Translations under genes and position numbers: made by a program
In this document: positions 33,579 through 42,155 of the stretch, piece after piece
Layout of the letters: the number at the start of each line of letters is the position of its first letter
Numbering within the stretch: position 1 is the stretch's first letter
DNA from: Streptomyces sp. CB01249
GTDB lineage: Bacteria > Actinomycetota > Actinomycetes > Streptomycetales > Streptomycetaceae
NCBI RefSeq assembly: GCF_001905735.1
Contig: NZ_LISW01000002.1
Location: 310,001 to 374,000 of the forward strand
Length of the DNA: 64,000 nucleotides
Reading direction: 5' to 3'
Notes under the pieces: generated by a model
The model's database searches: none
Seen by the model: only the letters and a program-made list of their open reading frames with translations
What the model was told of the DNA's origin: nothing

Positions 33579-34424
33579 TTACGGCACCGACGGGCCGCCC
33601 AGGTATGCCCCGTTTTCGGCGTACGGCCAGGCGTTGGCGACGCAGCCCTTGAGTCCGTAGATCTGCTGCATCATCGCCGGGGCGGGGCGGCCCTTGCCGG
33701 GGCAGGTCTCGTGGCCGTGGCCCAGCCAGTGGCCGACCTCGTGGTTGATGATCAGGGCGCGGTAGTCGTCCTGCGGGCCGTCGAACTCGGGCGAACCGGT
33801 CTGCCAGCGCTTGAGGTTGACCATCACCTTCTCGCTGATCCGGCAGTTGACCTCGCCGTGCGTGTTCATCCCGCCCTGTCCGCAGATCCGGTCCGTGGTG
33901 TCCGCCGTCGCGATGCGGACGACCAGCCCGGCCGGGCCGGAGGCCACCCGGTGGAACGTGCGCTTCCCGCCCTGCCCCCAGCCGCGCGGCGCGGCGAGGA
34001 TCTCGGCGATCCGGTCGGCGGCCTCCTCCGGATCGACGCCGGTGCCGTCCTCGACCTCGACGCGGTACGCGTACTGCCCGGAGGACGTCGTGTCGGCGCG
34101 GGCGGTCGTGAAGGTGCCGGGGCCGGAGGCGGGGATACGGGTGGGGCTCGGCTTCACGGAGGGCTTCGGGCTCCGGACGGGCTTCGCGGAAGGTGTGGGG
34201 GAGGGCGAGGGGGACGCGGCGACCGGCTTCGGTGCGGCGGCGGCCGCCGGGGCCTCGTCACCGCCCGCCCAGCGGGGCGCGAGGACGACCACGAGGCCGA
34301 TCAGCGCCGCCGGTACGGCGACGGCGGTGAGTATGCGTATGCGGCCGCGGCGCCGCGCCCGTCTCGCGCGTCTTCGTCCGCGACCTGCTCCGCCGTGCCG
34401 CCCCCGCGTGCTCTCAGCCCCCAC
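33579..34424 (-). CDS. DUF3152 metzincin-like secreted protein (copy 2)
   Basis: A 281-residue paralogue of the neighbouring gene. After an Arg-rich start and membrane helix (~31-48, AVAVPAALIGLVVVLAP) comes a Pro/Ser/Lys-rich linker (~60-105) absent from copy 1, then the same DUF3152 domain ending in HEVGHWLGHGHETCPGKGR with the full HExxHxxGxxH set. Protein identity is very high over the last ~60 residues and low before residue ~110. The GTG at 34424 overlaps the upstream gene's end by 11 nt, so this copy belongs to the sigma-factor operon, unlike copy 1, which lies after a 90-nt gap. Confidence 0.85.
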   Translation of the reverse strand: MGAESTRGRHGGAGRGRRRARRARRRGRIRILTAVAVPAALIGLVVVLAPRWAGGDEAPAAAAAPKPVAASPSPSPTPSAKPVRSPKPSVKPSPTRIPASGPGTFTTARADTTSSGQYAYRVEVEDGTGVDPEEAADRIAEILAAPRGWGQGGKRTFHRVASGPAGLVVRIATADTTDRICGQGGMNTHGEVNCRISEKVMVNLKRWQTGSPEFDGPQDDYRALIINHEVGHWLGHGHETCPGKGRPAPAMMQQIYGLKGCVANAWPYAENGAYLGGPSVP

Positions 34425-35310
34425 GGACAGAGCCCTCCTTCGCTTCCATCGGACGTTCGTCCGCGTACTCGACCAGATTCATGAACTCCGGGTCCTGGAC
34501 CGCGGTCAGCAGGTCCTCGGCGGTGACCGGCGCCGAGACCATGGCCGTGTCATCACCCCCCACGGTGAGCACGACGCGGCTGTGCCCGTACCTGAAACGC
34601 ACGGTGGCCCCGGTGATGGTCTTGCCCCCCTTGGCGTTCCCGGCCGCCGTGATCGCCTGGGCCGTGATGCCCCCCGGCAGCGTCACCTCGTCGCACTGGA
34701 GGCCCTTCGCCGCGATGCTGAGGCAGGGCGAATCCGCCCGGGCGGCCTTGCCCGTGGCCAGCGGGCGGATGGAGAGCGTGATGGGGAAGACCGGGCCGTC
34801 CTCGCCGCCCTGGTAGCGGCTGACGGCGATGTCGACCGGACGGACCGGGCCGATCGCCTTGGGCAGGAGCGCTTCGAGCACCCCGGCGGCCTCGTTCTGG
34901 AACACCAGCTGCCGTGAGAGCTCCTTCTCCGGCAGGTCCGCCATGGAGGTCTCGCCGGGGCCCGGCTCGACGTGCACGGGGGGACGGACCGGGATGTACG
35001 GGTAGCCGGGGGCCGCCGGTGCCGCCGACGCCGAAGACGCCGCCGACCACCGGCGTACCGGCTCCGCGTCCCCGCCCCACACCGGCAGCGCGGCGCCGAG
35101 GACGCCGAGACCGACGATCGCGGTCGCCGCCGCCCCGATGGCGGCGCGGGCCCGGGCCCGGCGGCGGCGGCCCTGGACCAGGGCGCCGGGGACCAGATCG
35201 GGCAGCGGCGGCGCCCCGTCGGTGGCCCGCTCCATGGCGGACCGGACCAGCAACTCCTCGTCGTCGCGGGCGGGCTCGTCGCCCGGAGCGGGGTCCATCA
35301 ACACGTACAC
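34414..35310 (-). CDS. Single-TM protein encoded after a sigma factor, putative anti-sigma factor
   Basis: A 298-residue protein starting at GTG 35310, 11 nt after the sigma-factor stop and behind GAGGAG. Residues 1-~50 are acidic and cytoplasmic, one membrane helix lies at ~57-77 (GAAATAIVGLGVLGAALPVW), and an extracytoplasmic part of ~220 residues follows (FPITLSIRPL, TGATVRFRYGHSRVVLTVGG). Position and topology suggest the cognate anti-sigma factor, as for many SigE-family (ECF41/SigE-type) pairs in Streptomyces, but the zinc-binding anti-sigma motif HxxxCxxC is absent. Alternative: an effector membrane protein co-expressed with the sigma factor. Confidence 0.65.
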   Translation of the reverse strand: MYVLMDPAPGDEPARDDEELLVRSAMERATDGAPPLPDLVPGALVQGRRRRARARAAIGAAATAIVGLGVLGAALPVWGGDAEPVRRWSAASSASAAPAAPGYPYIPVRPPVHVEPGPGETSMADLPEKELSRQLVFQNEAAGVLEALLPKAIGPVRPVDIAVSRYQGGEDGPVFPITLSIRPLATGKAARADSPCLSIAAKGLQCDEVTLPGGITAQAITAAGNAKGGKTITGATVRFRYGHSRVVLTVGGDDTAMVSAPVTAEDLLTAVQDPEFMNLVEYADERPMEAKEGSVRGG

Positions 35311-35321
35311 GGCGTCACTCC

Positions 35322-35831
35322 TCAGCTTCGGGCGGTGTAGAGGTGCGCATCGCCGAGGCGGGCGCGCAGCGTGGCCAGCGAGCGCGAGCACTGGCTCTTG
35401 ACGGTGGACGGGCTGCACCGCAGCAGCCCGGCGACGGTCTCCACGCTCAGGTCCTCCCAGTAGCGCAGGACGACCATCGCCCGGGCGCGGGGCGGCAGTT
35501 CGGAGAGGGCGGCGAGCAGCGTGACCGTGAGCTCGGGGCCCACCGCGGGGGCGGGCGCGGCGATCGGCGTGTGGGCGAGGAGGTCGCGGAGCCGACGGCG
35601 GCGCTCGGCGATGTAGGTGCGGGTGAGCACGGTCCGGGCGTAGGCGTCCGGATGGTCGGCGGCGCCCGCCCGGCGCCAGTGCTGGAACAGCTTGGCCAGC
35701 GTCGTCTGGGTCAGGTCGCGCGCGGCGTCGGCGTCGCCGCAGAGCAGGTACGCGGTGCGGTAGAGCCGGTGCTGACCGGCGCGGGCGAACTCCTCGAAGC
35801 CGTCGGCACCCCGGCTGGCTCCCGTGAACAT
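35322..35831 (-). CDS. SigE-family ECF-type RNA polymerase sigma factor
   Basis: A 169-residue sigma-70 family factor. Region 2 spans ~10-75 (FEEFARAGQHRLYRTAYLLC, ADAARDLTQTTLAKLFQHW) and region 4 ~103-160 (LTVTLLAALSELPPRARAMV, VVLRYWEDLSVETVAGLL, CSPSTVKSQCSRSLATLRAR). The KSQCSRSLAxLR helix is the signature of the actinobacterial SigE group. No region 3 is present, as expected for ECF factors. First gene of an operon with the putative anti-sigma protein and DUF3152 copy 2; the target regulon is unknown. Confidence 0.9.
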   Translation of the reverse strand: MFTGASRGADGFEEFARAGQHRLYRTAYLLCGDADAARDLTQTTLAKLFQHWRRAGAADHPDAYARTVLTRTYIAERRRRLRDLLAHTPIAAPAPAVGPELTVTLLAALSELPPRARAMVVLRYWEDLSVETVAGLLRCSPSTVKSQCSRSLATLRARLGDAHLYTARS

Positions 35832-35965
35832 CTGCCCCCCTTCCTGTTCTCGGCGAAGGTCTCTTCGTGACTACTGAGTGCCGCGGGGCGGAAAAGGTTG
35901 AAGCGGGATTTCGCCCGGGGCGTCCGCCGCGAGGCCGCACGGACCGGACTGCTTGAATGGGGAGC

Positions 35966-36661
35966 GTGACCCGAGCATCCCTGGACAAGCAGCCGCACGA
36001 AGTCGCCTCGATGTTCGACGGCGTGGCGGCGAACTACGACCTGACCAACGACGTGCTCTCCCTCGGCCAGGACCGGGTGTGGCGCAAGGCGGTCGCCAAG
36101 GCGGTGAACGCGCGGCCCGCCGAGAAGGTCCTCGACCTGGCGGCCGGCACGGCGACGTCCTCGCTGCCGTTCGCCGCGACCGGCGCGTACGTCGTGCCGT
36201 GCGACTTCTCCACCGGCATGCTCCGCGAGGGCAAGAAGCGTCACGCCTGGCTGCCCTTCACCGCGGGCGACGCCACGAAACTCCCGTTCCGCGACGAGAC
36301 CTTCGACGCGGTGACGATCTCCTTCGGCCTGCGCAACGTCCAGGACACGGACGCGGCCCTGCGCGAGCTGTACCGGGTCACCAAGCCGGGCGGCCGGGTC
36401 GTGATCTGCGAGTTCTCCCAGCCCGTCTGGACCCCGTTCCGCACGGTCTACATCGAGTACCTGATGCGCGCCCTCCCCCCGGTCGCCCGCGCGGTCTCCT
36501 CCAACCCCGACGCCTACGTCTACCTCGCCGAATCCATCCGCGCCTGGCCCGACCAGCCCGGCCTGGCGAAGAAGCTCCAGCAGGCCGGCTGGTCCCAGGT
36601 CGCCTGGCGCAACCTGACGGGCGGCGTGGTGGCCCTGCACCGGGGTGTCAGGGCCGCCTGA
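35966..36661 (+). CDS. menG: Demethylmenaquinone C-methyltransferase
   Basis: A 231-residue SAM-dependent methyltransferase of the UbiE/MenG family that makes menaquinone from demethylmenaquinone. Rossmann motif [12 protein letters not shown] (~55-66), [34 protein letters not shown] and the [16 protein letters not shown] end region. Starts at GTG 35966 ([20 protein letters not shown]), as in other Streptomyces; an ATG 9 nt earlier (35957) is the alternative. The purine run is too close to the GTG for a normal ribosome site, so the mRNA may be leaderless (TTGAAT 7 nt upstream). Gene lies between the mqn genes and nuo. Confidence 0.93.
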   Translation: MTRASLDKQPHEVASMFDGVAANYDLTNDVLSLGQDRVWRKAVAKAVNARPAEKVLDLAAGTATSSLPFAATGAYVVPCDFSTGMLREGKKRHAWLPFTAGDATKLPFRDETFDAVTISFGLRNVQDTDAALRELYRVTKPGGRVVICEFSQPVWTPFRTVYIEYLMRALPPVARAVSSNPDAYVYLAESIRAWPDQPGLAKKLQQAGWSQVAWRNLTGGVVALHRGVRAA

Positions 36662-36665
36662 CGCT

Positions 36666-38117
36666 CTACTTGGCGTACATGCCGTAGCCGCCGACCCCGG
36701 TGTACACCGAGTCGGCGACCCGCCGGTGGACGTACGTCGGTCCGGCGGGGTCCTTGCCCTTGTCGGTCGGCGGCGTCCGCGTCTCCGTACCCGTCATGAG
36801 CGTCGTGGACCCGCCGCCGTCGAGGTTGAGCACGTCGACCAGCGCCAGCTCCGGCGAGTCCAGCAGGCTCGCGAACGCCCGGAGCGAGTCCCCGTCCTCG
36901 TGCGTGGTCGACGCGGTGGCCTGCGTCTGCCCGGTGAGCGTGATGAACACCGGGTGGCCCTTGATGTTCGTGCCGATCGCGGTGCGGGAATCGGTGCAGA
37001 TCAGGTTCGTCCCGTCGGCGCCCGTGACGTGGCCGTTGCACGAGTCGGGCAGCTCCGCGGGTACGCCGCTCGCGCTCAGGAGCCGGTGGAAGGAGCTCAC
37101 GACGTCCACCGAGTCGTCCAGCGGGATGTCCCGGTCGAGCGTCACGTCATGGAGTCTCAGGTCGACGGCCGGGTGGTCGTCGCGGGTCAGGTGGGTGCGC
37201 AGCCAGTCCGCCCCGGTGCCCACCCCCTGGAGGATCCGGCCACCGGCGGGGACGTGGACCTGCTCGGCCGCCGTCTGCCCGCCCCGGCGCTCCCGGGCGT
37301 CGGTGACGACGCCGTGCGCGTCGAGGACGACCTCGAAGCCGGGGTCGTCGTCCGTCGTGACCGTCGGGTCGATCCCCGGCTTCGGCACCGGGAAGCCGTA
37401 GTCGTCGGTGAACAGGACGATCTCGTCCGGGTCGGTGTACAGCGCCGTCTGGCCCGTCACCGCCGTGTCCTCGGCGTCCCGGGCGCAGCCCCGGCTGCGG
37501 CCGGGATCGCGGTTGACGTCGTCTATGCGTACGGTCGCGCCGGAGGCGGTGGTCAGCTTCATGTCCGTACGGAGCTTGGTGATGTACGGGATGCCGTACT
37601 GGAGGACCACCCCGTTGCTGCCGGCCCCGTTCATCCAGCAGCTGGAGCTGTGCAGGACGCCGTCGGTGACCGAGACGCCCGAGTGCATGACCGTGGTGCC
37701 GTCGGCGCCGGCCGGGAGGACGTGGTCGGGGTGCTTGGGCTCGGTTTTGAACAGGCCGCCGTTGACGCCCGCGTAGGGGTGGCGGGCGGCGACCGTCGAG
37801 ACTCCGGCGAGTTGGTCGGCGACCGTCTCGGTCAGTCCGTCGGCCTTGCCGACTACGCTCTCCAGGGTGAGCGCGGAGGCGGTCGGGTCGATGTCGACCA
37901 CGTTCAGGACACGGCCCCGGGTCCGGTTCTCGGGCACGCGCTCGGTGTACCGGGTCAGGGTGACTCCGGTCGCCACCTTCGTCGGCGCCTGCTGATCCCA
38001 GTTGGCGGCCAGCGGGCTCGCCGGTGCGTCTGCGGCCGGGGCCGCGGGGGCGGTGAGGACGAGGGCGCTCAGCGCCGCCGCCACGGTCGCCCAGGTGCGG
38101 GTGAGGGATCTGCTCAT
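36666..38117 (-). CDS. Secreted phosphodiester glycosidase (NAGPA) family protein
   Basis: A 483-residue exported protein with a Sec signal peptide (~1-29, LTRTWATVAAALSALVLTAP, cleavage near APAADA). The NAGPA domain is indicated by VNGGLFKTEP, VLHSSSCWMN, GVGTGADWLRTHL and the terminal ALVDVLNLDGGGSTTLM, the conserved DGGGSxxL motif of N-acetylglucosamine-1-phosphodiester alpha-N-acetylglucosaminidase relatives. It probably cleaves or binds phosphodiester-linked sugars in surface polymers. ATG 38117 lies only 2 nt after the stop of the I36 inhibitor gene, so both are one operon. Convergent with menG, 4 nt apart. Confidence 0.87.
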   Translation of the reverse strand: MSRSLTRTWATVAAALSALVLTAPAAPAADAPASPLAANWDQQAPTKVATGVTLTRYTERVPENRTRGRVLNVVDIDPTASALTLESVVGKADGLTETVADQLAGVSTVAARHPYAGVNGGLFKTEPKHPDHVLPAGADGTTVMHSGVSVTDGVLHSSSCWMNGAGSNGVVLQYGIPYITKLRTDMKLTTASGATVRIDDVNRDPGRSRGCARDAEDTAVTGQTALYTDPDEIVLFTDDYGFPVPKPGIDPTVTTDDDPGFEVVLDAHGVVTDARERRGGQTAAEQVHVPAGGRILQGVGTGADWLRTHLTRDDHPAVDLRLHDVTLDRDIPLDDSVDVVSSFHRLLSASGVPAELPDSCNGHVTGADGTNLICTDSRTAIGTNIKGHPVFITLTGQTQATASTTHEDGDSLRAFASLLDSPELALVDVLNLDGGGSTTLMTGTETRTPPTDKGKDPAGPTYVHRRVADSVYTGVGGYGMYAK

Positions 38118-38119
38118 GG

Positions 38120-38860
38120 TTACTGGCACTCCGAGGTTCCGTTGACGAGCTCGTGCGAGCGGAAGGTCCCGGCGAAGGGTGCCGGGACGGTGGTGCTGTC
38201 GCCCTTCAGCACGACGTAGGCGCCGTACTTGGTGGCCGGTGCGGCCGGGTCGGTCCAGGTGCCGGTGAACTTCTCGGTCGGGTAGAAGCAGACATGGCGT
38301 GCGGTGCGGTTCCACACGGAGACGGGTGCCACCTCGGCGCCGTACGCGTTGCCGTAGTTCTTTGTGGCCGGATCGGTCACGGGCATGTGCACGGTCATCC
38401 GGCCGCGCCCCGCCGCCTCGGTGAAGGTGCAGACGCGGTTCTCGGGGCAGCGCTCGTACCCGGTGAAGCAGTGGGCCCGGGACGGGACCAGCTTGTGGGA
38501 GCTGATCTTCCCGGCGAACCGGGGGTCGGCACCGTACTCGTCGGAATTGCCGGGTTTGATCGTCTGGAGCAGCCCGCCGAAGTCGGTGTCCACGTACACG
38601 CAGGCCCAGTAGGGGGTGTTGTTCTTCGCGGAGAGCGTCGCGTTGTCCCAGGAGGCGTCGTAACGCGTCCCGTCATCCCGCACGGCGAACGTCCGCTGCG
38701 TGCCGCCGCCGCCCGAAGCGCTGTACAGGCACAGCTGTCCGGCCGGGCAGTCGTCGAACGCCTGGGCGCTCGCCGGGAGTACGAAGAAGGTGGAGCACAA
38801 CAGGGCGAGGGCGGCGGCTATCAGGGAGCCGCGCACCGTGATGATCTTCTTGATGGTCAC
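38120..38860 (-). CDS. Peptidase inhibitor family I36 protein
   Basis: A 246-residue secreted protein, signal peptide ~1-33 (GSLIAAALALLCSTFFVLPA, cut near ASAQA). Two crystallin-like modules: FDDCPAGQLCLYSASGGGG (~35-55) with SWDNATLSAKNNTPYWACVY, and YERCPENRVCTFTEAAGRGR (~135-155) with a second CVF/CFY strand. Eight or more cysteines suggest disulfides. I36 members such as the Streptomyces SMPI inhibit metalloproteases; the double-domain form is longer than SMPI (~102 residues mature). Could also be a binding or stress protein, since many I36-like proteins are untested. Confidence 0.83.
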   Translation of the reverse strand: MTIKKIITVRGSLIAAALALLCSTFFVLPASAQAFDDCPAGQLCLYSASGGGGTQRTFAVRDDGTRYDASWDNATLSAKNNTPYWACVYVDTDFGGLLQTIKPGNSDEYGADPRFAGKISSHKLVPSRAHCFTGYERCPENRVCTFTEAAGRGRMTVHMPVTDPATKNYGNAYGAEVAPVSVWNRTARHVCFYPTEKFTGTWTDPAAPATKYGAYVVLKGDSTTVPAPFAGTFRSHELVNGTSECQ

Positions 38861-39051
38861 GACAAATCATCGCACCACCGCACGAATGACCGAGGCACGG
38901 GACGGCCCGGTGGACGCGTGAAAGCGGCGGGTGGGATTCCGAGTTGACGGGAACCGGTGGGCAGGGAAGATGTGTCCGTTGATACGGCACGCGTCGTCCC
39001 CGTTTCCGTGTGTCACCGTCTCGCCCGTCCCCGGCCCGCTGCGGAGCTCCT

Positions 39052-41532
39052 ATGCCCTCGTACTGCCCGTTCTGTGGAACCCAGGCGCCCGACGAGGCGC
39101 GCTTCTGCATGAAGTGCGGGCGGGAGAGGCCGGCCGCTCCGGCCGCGCCTCCGCAGCCCGCCGCTCCGCCGCCGCCGAGCGGGGCGCCGGCCGTCGAACC
39201 GCCCGCGGTGCCCGCCTATATGACGCGGCCCGCCGTGCCGCCGCCCGGGTACGCGCCCGTACCGGCCGGGCCCTCGCCCGTCGGGATCTTCTTCGGGCGG
39301 GTGATGCGCGGGGACTGGGCGGGCTCGCTGAAGGCGGCCGTCTGGCCGACCGGGTTGATCATCGGGCTCGCCGTGGCGCTCGCCATCCCGGACTACGGGC
39401 AGGGGGACGATGTCGTCGTCGGGTGGAGCGACCGGCTGCGGATCGCGCTGGCGATGCTGCTCCAGGCGTTCGGCGGGGGATTCGAGGTCCGGGCCGTCGT
39501 GCCGGGTGGCGGCGGCGGATACGGGGGCGCCTCGCCGTACGGGGACACGTACGGCGACTTCGATCCGGGCGGGCAGAGCCAGACGACGCTCTCGCTGATC
39601 CCGCTCACCGTCACCGTGCTGTGGATCGGCGCCCTCGTCCTCGGCGCCCGGGGCGTCCGGCGGCAGGGCGGCGGGCTCGACGCGGCGGTCCGGATCAGCG
39701 TCGTGGCCACCGCCGCGGTCCTGGTCCTCGGGCTCTACGCCCAGCCGGAGATGCAGGGGTACTCGCTGCACTCCTCGCCGGTCCTCGCGGCCCTCGGCGC
39801 CCTCGCCCTCGCGCTCGTCACCACCTGCGCCGTCCTGCAACGCGACGTCGCGGCCGCCTGGCTGGCCCAGCGGCCGGGTGCGCAGAGCTTCGTATGCGCC
39901 GCCGGGACCGCCGTCCGCGCGCTCGGTGCCGTCCTCCTGCTGTGCGGCCTGATCGGCTACATCACGTACGCCACCCTGGACGACGTCAACGGCACGGCCC
40001 TGCTGATGGCCCTGCCGCTGCTGCCCAACATCGCGCTGATGGTGCTCTCGGTGAGCTGGGGCGGCTCCGTCGAGTACGACGCGCGGGGGCAGGCGGACAT
40101 CATCGGCTCCGGCATGGACCACGGCTCGTTCGGGCTCGGTGAGCTGAGCGACGCCGCCAACGACTGGGCCCTCGTCGGCGCGCTCGCCACCGGCCTCGTC
40201 TCCGCGGTCATCGTCGCGCTGCTCGCCGGGCGCCGCTCCGCCGACCGGCGCGAACAGGTCACCGCGGGCGGCCTGTTCCTGCTCGGGTTCCTCGCGCTGA
40301 CCGCGATGAGCGGCCTGTCCGCCGAGTTCTCCGGGAATGTCGCGGACATCGGTGGCTCGGGCACCCTGGACGTCTCGCCCAGCGTCGCCGACGCGCTGCT
40401 GTTCGGGCTGCTGTGGGTGGGCGGCGCGATCCTCGTCGCGCCGTACCTCGCGCGGATGACGGGCGGCGGCTCCCCGGGCGGCGGCTCCCCGGCGTACCCG
40501 GCCCCGCCGAGCCCGTACGGGCCGCCGAACGCGGGCCCGCACATCCCGGGTCCGTACACTCCGGCCCCCGGCCCGTACGCTCCCGCGCCCAGCCAGACCC
40601 CGGCTCCGGGGCAGACCCCATCCCCGGGGCAGACCCCATCCCCGGGGCAGACCCCATCCCCGGGGCAGACCCCAGCCCCCGGCCCGCACACCCCGCCCGC
40701 CCAGGCCACGCCCGCCGAGGCCGCCGCACCCGAGGCCCCCGTGCCCGGCGTCGAGCCGCCCACCAGCACCCTGCACGCCCCGTACATCCCCGCCCCGGAC
40801 CCCGCGCAGCCGCCCGCGCAGCCCCCCGCGCCCCGGCGTCGGCGGGCCGTCCTCGTCTGGGGGGCCACGCTCGCCGCGGCGCTGATCTTCGGCGGCGGGG
40901 CCACCGCGGGCACTCTCGCCCTGATGGACCGCCACGACGACGACCCGGGCACCTCGGAGAACGACAAGGGCCGGAAGAGCGACCGGGCGACGCCCGCCGA
41001 GGACCGGACGAGCGAGGCCCCCTCCGAGGAAGCCCCCTCCACGGAGGCGAGCGCCACCACCGACCCGGCCGAGCTCGTCTTCCCGGAGGGCTACAGCGTC
41101 GTCGCCGACACCGCCGGCTTCTCGCTCGCCCTGCCGGACGACTGGGAGCGCCAGGGCGAGAAGGACCACCAAGTCACCTACGCCGCGTCCGCGGGCGACA
41201 CCGCCCTGCTGAAGGTCGGCGTCATCGCGGACGCCCCCTACACCTCGTACGAGAACTTCCAGGCCCTGGAGAAGACCGCCTCCGCCAACCAGCGGAACTA
41301 CCAGCAGGTCCAGCTCTCGGCCAACACCTTCCAGGGCCGCCCGGGCGCCCGGTGGGAGTACACGTACGAGGACAAGAGCGGACAGACGGTCCACGCGATC
41401 GACCAGAGCTACATCGCCGAGGACGGCACCGAGTACGCCATCTACGTCACCGAGCGGGACGTGGACTGGGTCGCCGCCCGCGAGGTCTTCGACACCGCCC
41501 TGTCCACCTGGATGCTCAACGACGTCGACTGA
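39052..41532 (+). CDS. Zinc-ribbon, multi-TM protein with proline-rich linker and extracytoplasmic domain
   Basis: An 826-residue protein, ATG 39052 after GCGGAGCTCC. N-terminal zinc ribbon (Cys5, 8, 19, 22), a Pro/Ala-rich stretch, then about eight hydrophobic segments (~95-480, for example LALVTTCAVLQRD, ALGAVLLLCGLIGYITYAT, ALLFGLLWVGGAILVAPYLA). A long Pro/Gln/Thr-rich linker (~485-590) has four GQTPSP units, then one last membrane helix (~600-625, VWGATLAAALIFGGGATAG) and a C-terminal ~145-residue domain (SVVADTAGFSLALPDDWE to STWMLNDVD) similar to the sensor tails of some Streptomyces membrane kinases. Function unknown; probably an envelope sensor or a transport-related protein. Confidence 0.8.
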   Translation: MPSYCPFCGTQAPDEARFCMKCGRERPAAPAAPPQPAAPPPPSGAPAVEPPAVPAYMTRPAVPPPGYAPVPAGPSPVGIFFGRVMRGDWAGSLKAAVWPTGLIIGLAVALAIPDYGQGDDVVVGWSDRLRIALAMLLQAFGGGFEVRAVVPGGGGGYGGASPYGDTYGDFDPGGQSQTTLSLIPLTVTVLWIGALVLGARGVRRQGGGLDAAVRISVVATAAVLVLGLYAQPEMQGYSLHSSPVLAALGALALALVTTCAVLQRDVAAAWLAQRPGAQSFVCAAGTAVRALGAVLLLCGLIGYITYATLDDVNGTALLMALPLLPNIALMVLSVSWGGSVEYDARGQADIIGSGMDHGSFGLGELSDAANDWALVGALATGLVSAVIVALLAGRRSADRREQVTAGGLFLLGFLALTAMSGLSAEFSGNVADIGGSGTLDVSPSVADALLFGLLWVGGAILVAPYLARMTGGGSPGGGSPAYPAPPSPYGPPNAGPHIPGPYTPAPGPYAPAPSQTPAPGQTPSPGQTPSPGQTPSPGQTPAPGPHTPPAQATPAEAAAPEAPVPGVEPPTSTLHAPYIPAPDPAQPPAQPPAPRRRRAVLVWGATLAAALIFGGGATAGTLALMDRHDDDPGTSENDKGRKSDRATPAEDRTSEAPSEEAPSTEASATTDPAELVFPEGYSVVADTAGFSLALPDDWERQGEKDHQVTYAASAGDTALLKVGVIADAPYTSYENFQALEKTASANQRNYQQVQLSANTFQGRPGARWEYTYEDKSGQTVHAIDQSYIAEDGTEYAIYVTERDVDWVAAREVFDTALSTWMLNDVD
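40606..40677 (+). repeat. Four 18-bp tandem repeats (GQTPSP)
   Basis: CCGGGGCAGACCCCATCC occurs at 40606, 40624 and 40642, and with one change at 40660. The reading frame is kept, lengthening the Pro-rich linker by six residues per unit. Confidence 0.9.
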
Positions 41533-41536
41533 CCGT

Positions 41537-42058
41537 TCACAGCTCCAGCCGGAAGACCCGGACCTCCTGGCCCGGCCGCTGCGGCGTCGAGAAGGTCTCG
41601 GCCGGTTCCATGCCCAGGCGCAGGGCCACCGCGGCCGACCGTTCGTTGAGCACGTCGACCGCCGCGACCACCCGTTCCACGCCCGCCGCGCGCAGCCGTT
41701 CCAGCGTGAGGCGGGCGGCGGCCGTCGCGTAACCGAGGCCCCAGGCCTGCCGGGCCAGCCGCCAGCCGATCTCGGTCTCGCCCACCGGGCCGTAGGCGGT
41801 CGGCCCCCACGGCTGCGCGCCCGTGAAGCCGACGACCTGCCCCTCGCCGTCGAGCACGGTCCACAGGCAGTACCCGAGTTCGGCGTCGTGTCTGCGCTGC
41901 CGCGCGGTCCACTCCTCGTACATCGACAGCTCCTCGGCCCGCCCGCCGAAGAACCGCATCACCTCCGGGTCCGCGAAGGCCCGGTGCCAGGCGACGGCGT
42001 CCTCGTCGGTCGGGACACGCAGCTGTACGACGGGCGGAGCGGCAGGCGCGATTGACAT
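41537..42058 (-). CDS. GNAT family N-acetyltransferase (RimJ/RimL-like)
   Basis: A 173-residue acetyltransferase from ATG 42058, chosen since further upstream codons overlap the divergent promoter. Typical of the RimJ/RimL type: VQLRVPTDEDAVAWHRAFAD at the start, EIGWRLARQAWGLGYATAAA (the acetyl-CoA-binding motif A, ~100-118), and VDVLNERSAAVALRLGMEPA for the C-terminal helix. May acetylate a ribosomal or other small protein, or a small molecule. Convergent with the zinc-ribbon gene, 4 nt apart, and divergent from the reductase gene at 42156. Confidence 0.9.
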   Translation of the reverse strand: MSIAPAAPPVVQLRVPTDEDAVAWHRAFADPEVMRFFGGRAEELSMYEEWTARQRRHDAELGYCLWTVLDGEGQVVGFTGAQPWGPTAYGPVGETEIGWRLARQAWGLGYATAAARLTLERLRAAGVERVVAAVDVLNERSAAVALRLGMEPAETFSTPQRPGQEVRVFRLEL

Positions 42059-42155
42059 GAGGCAGCCCTTCGGAGGGTTGGTCGGCAGGCCCCCATAGAC
42101 TGCCTTGGACCTGTGCCGCGCGGCACGCGAATTCGAGTCTTCGGGAGAACCGACC

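Noticed and set aside
40606..40677. CRISPR-like array
   Set aside because: Direct repeats without spacers, in frame within a protein linker.
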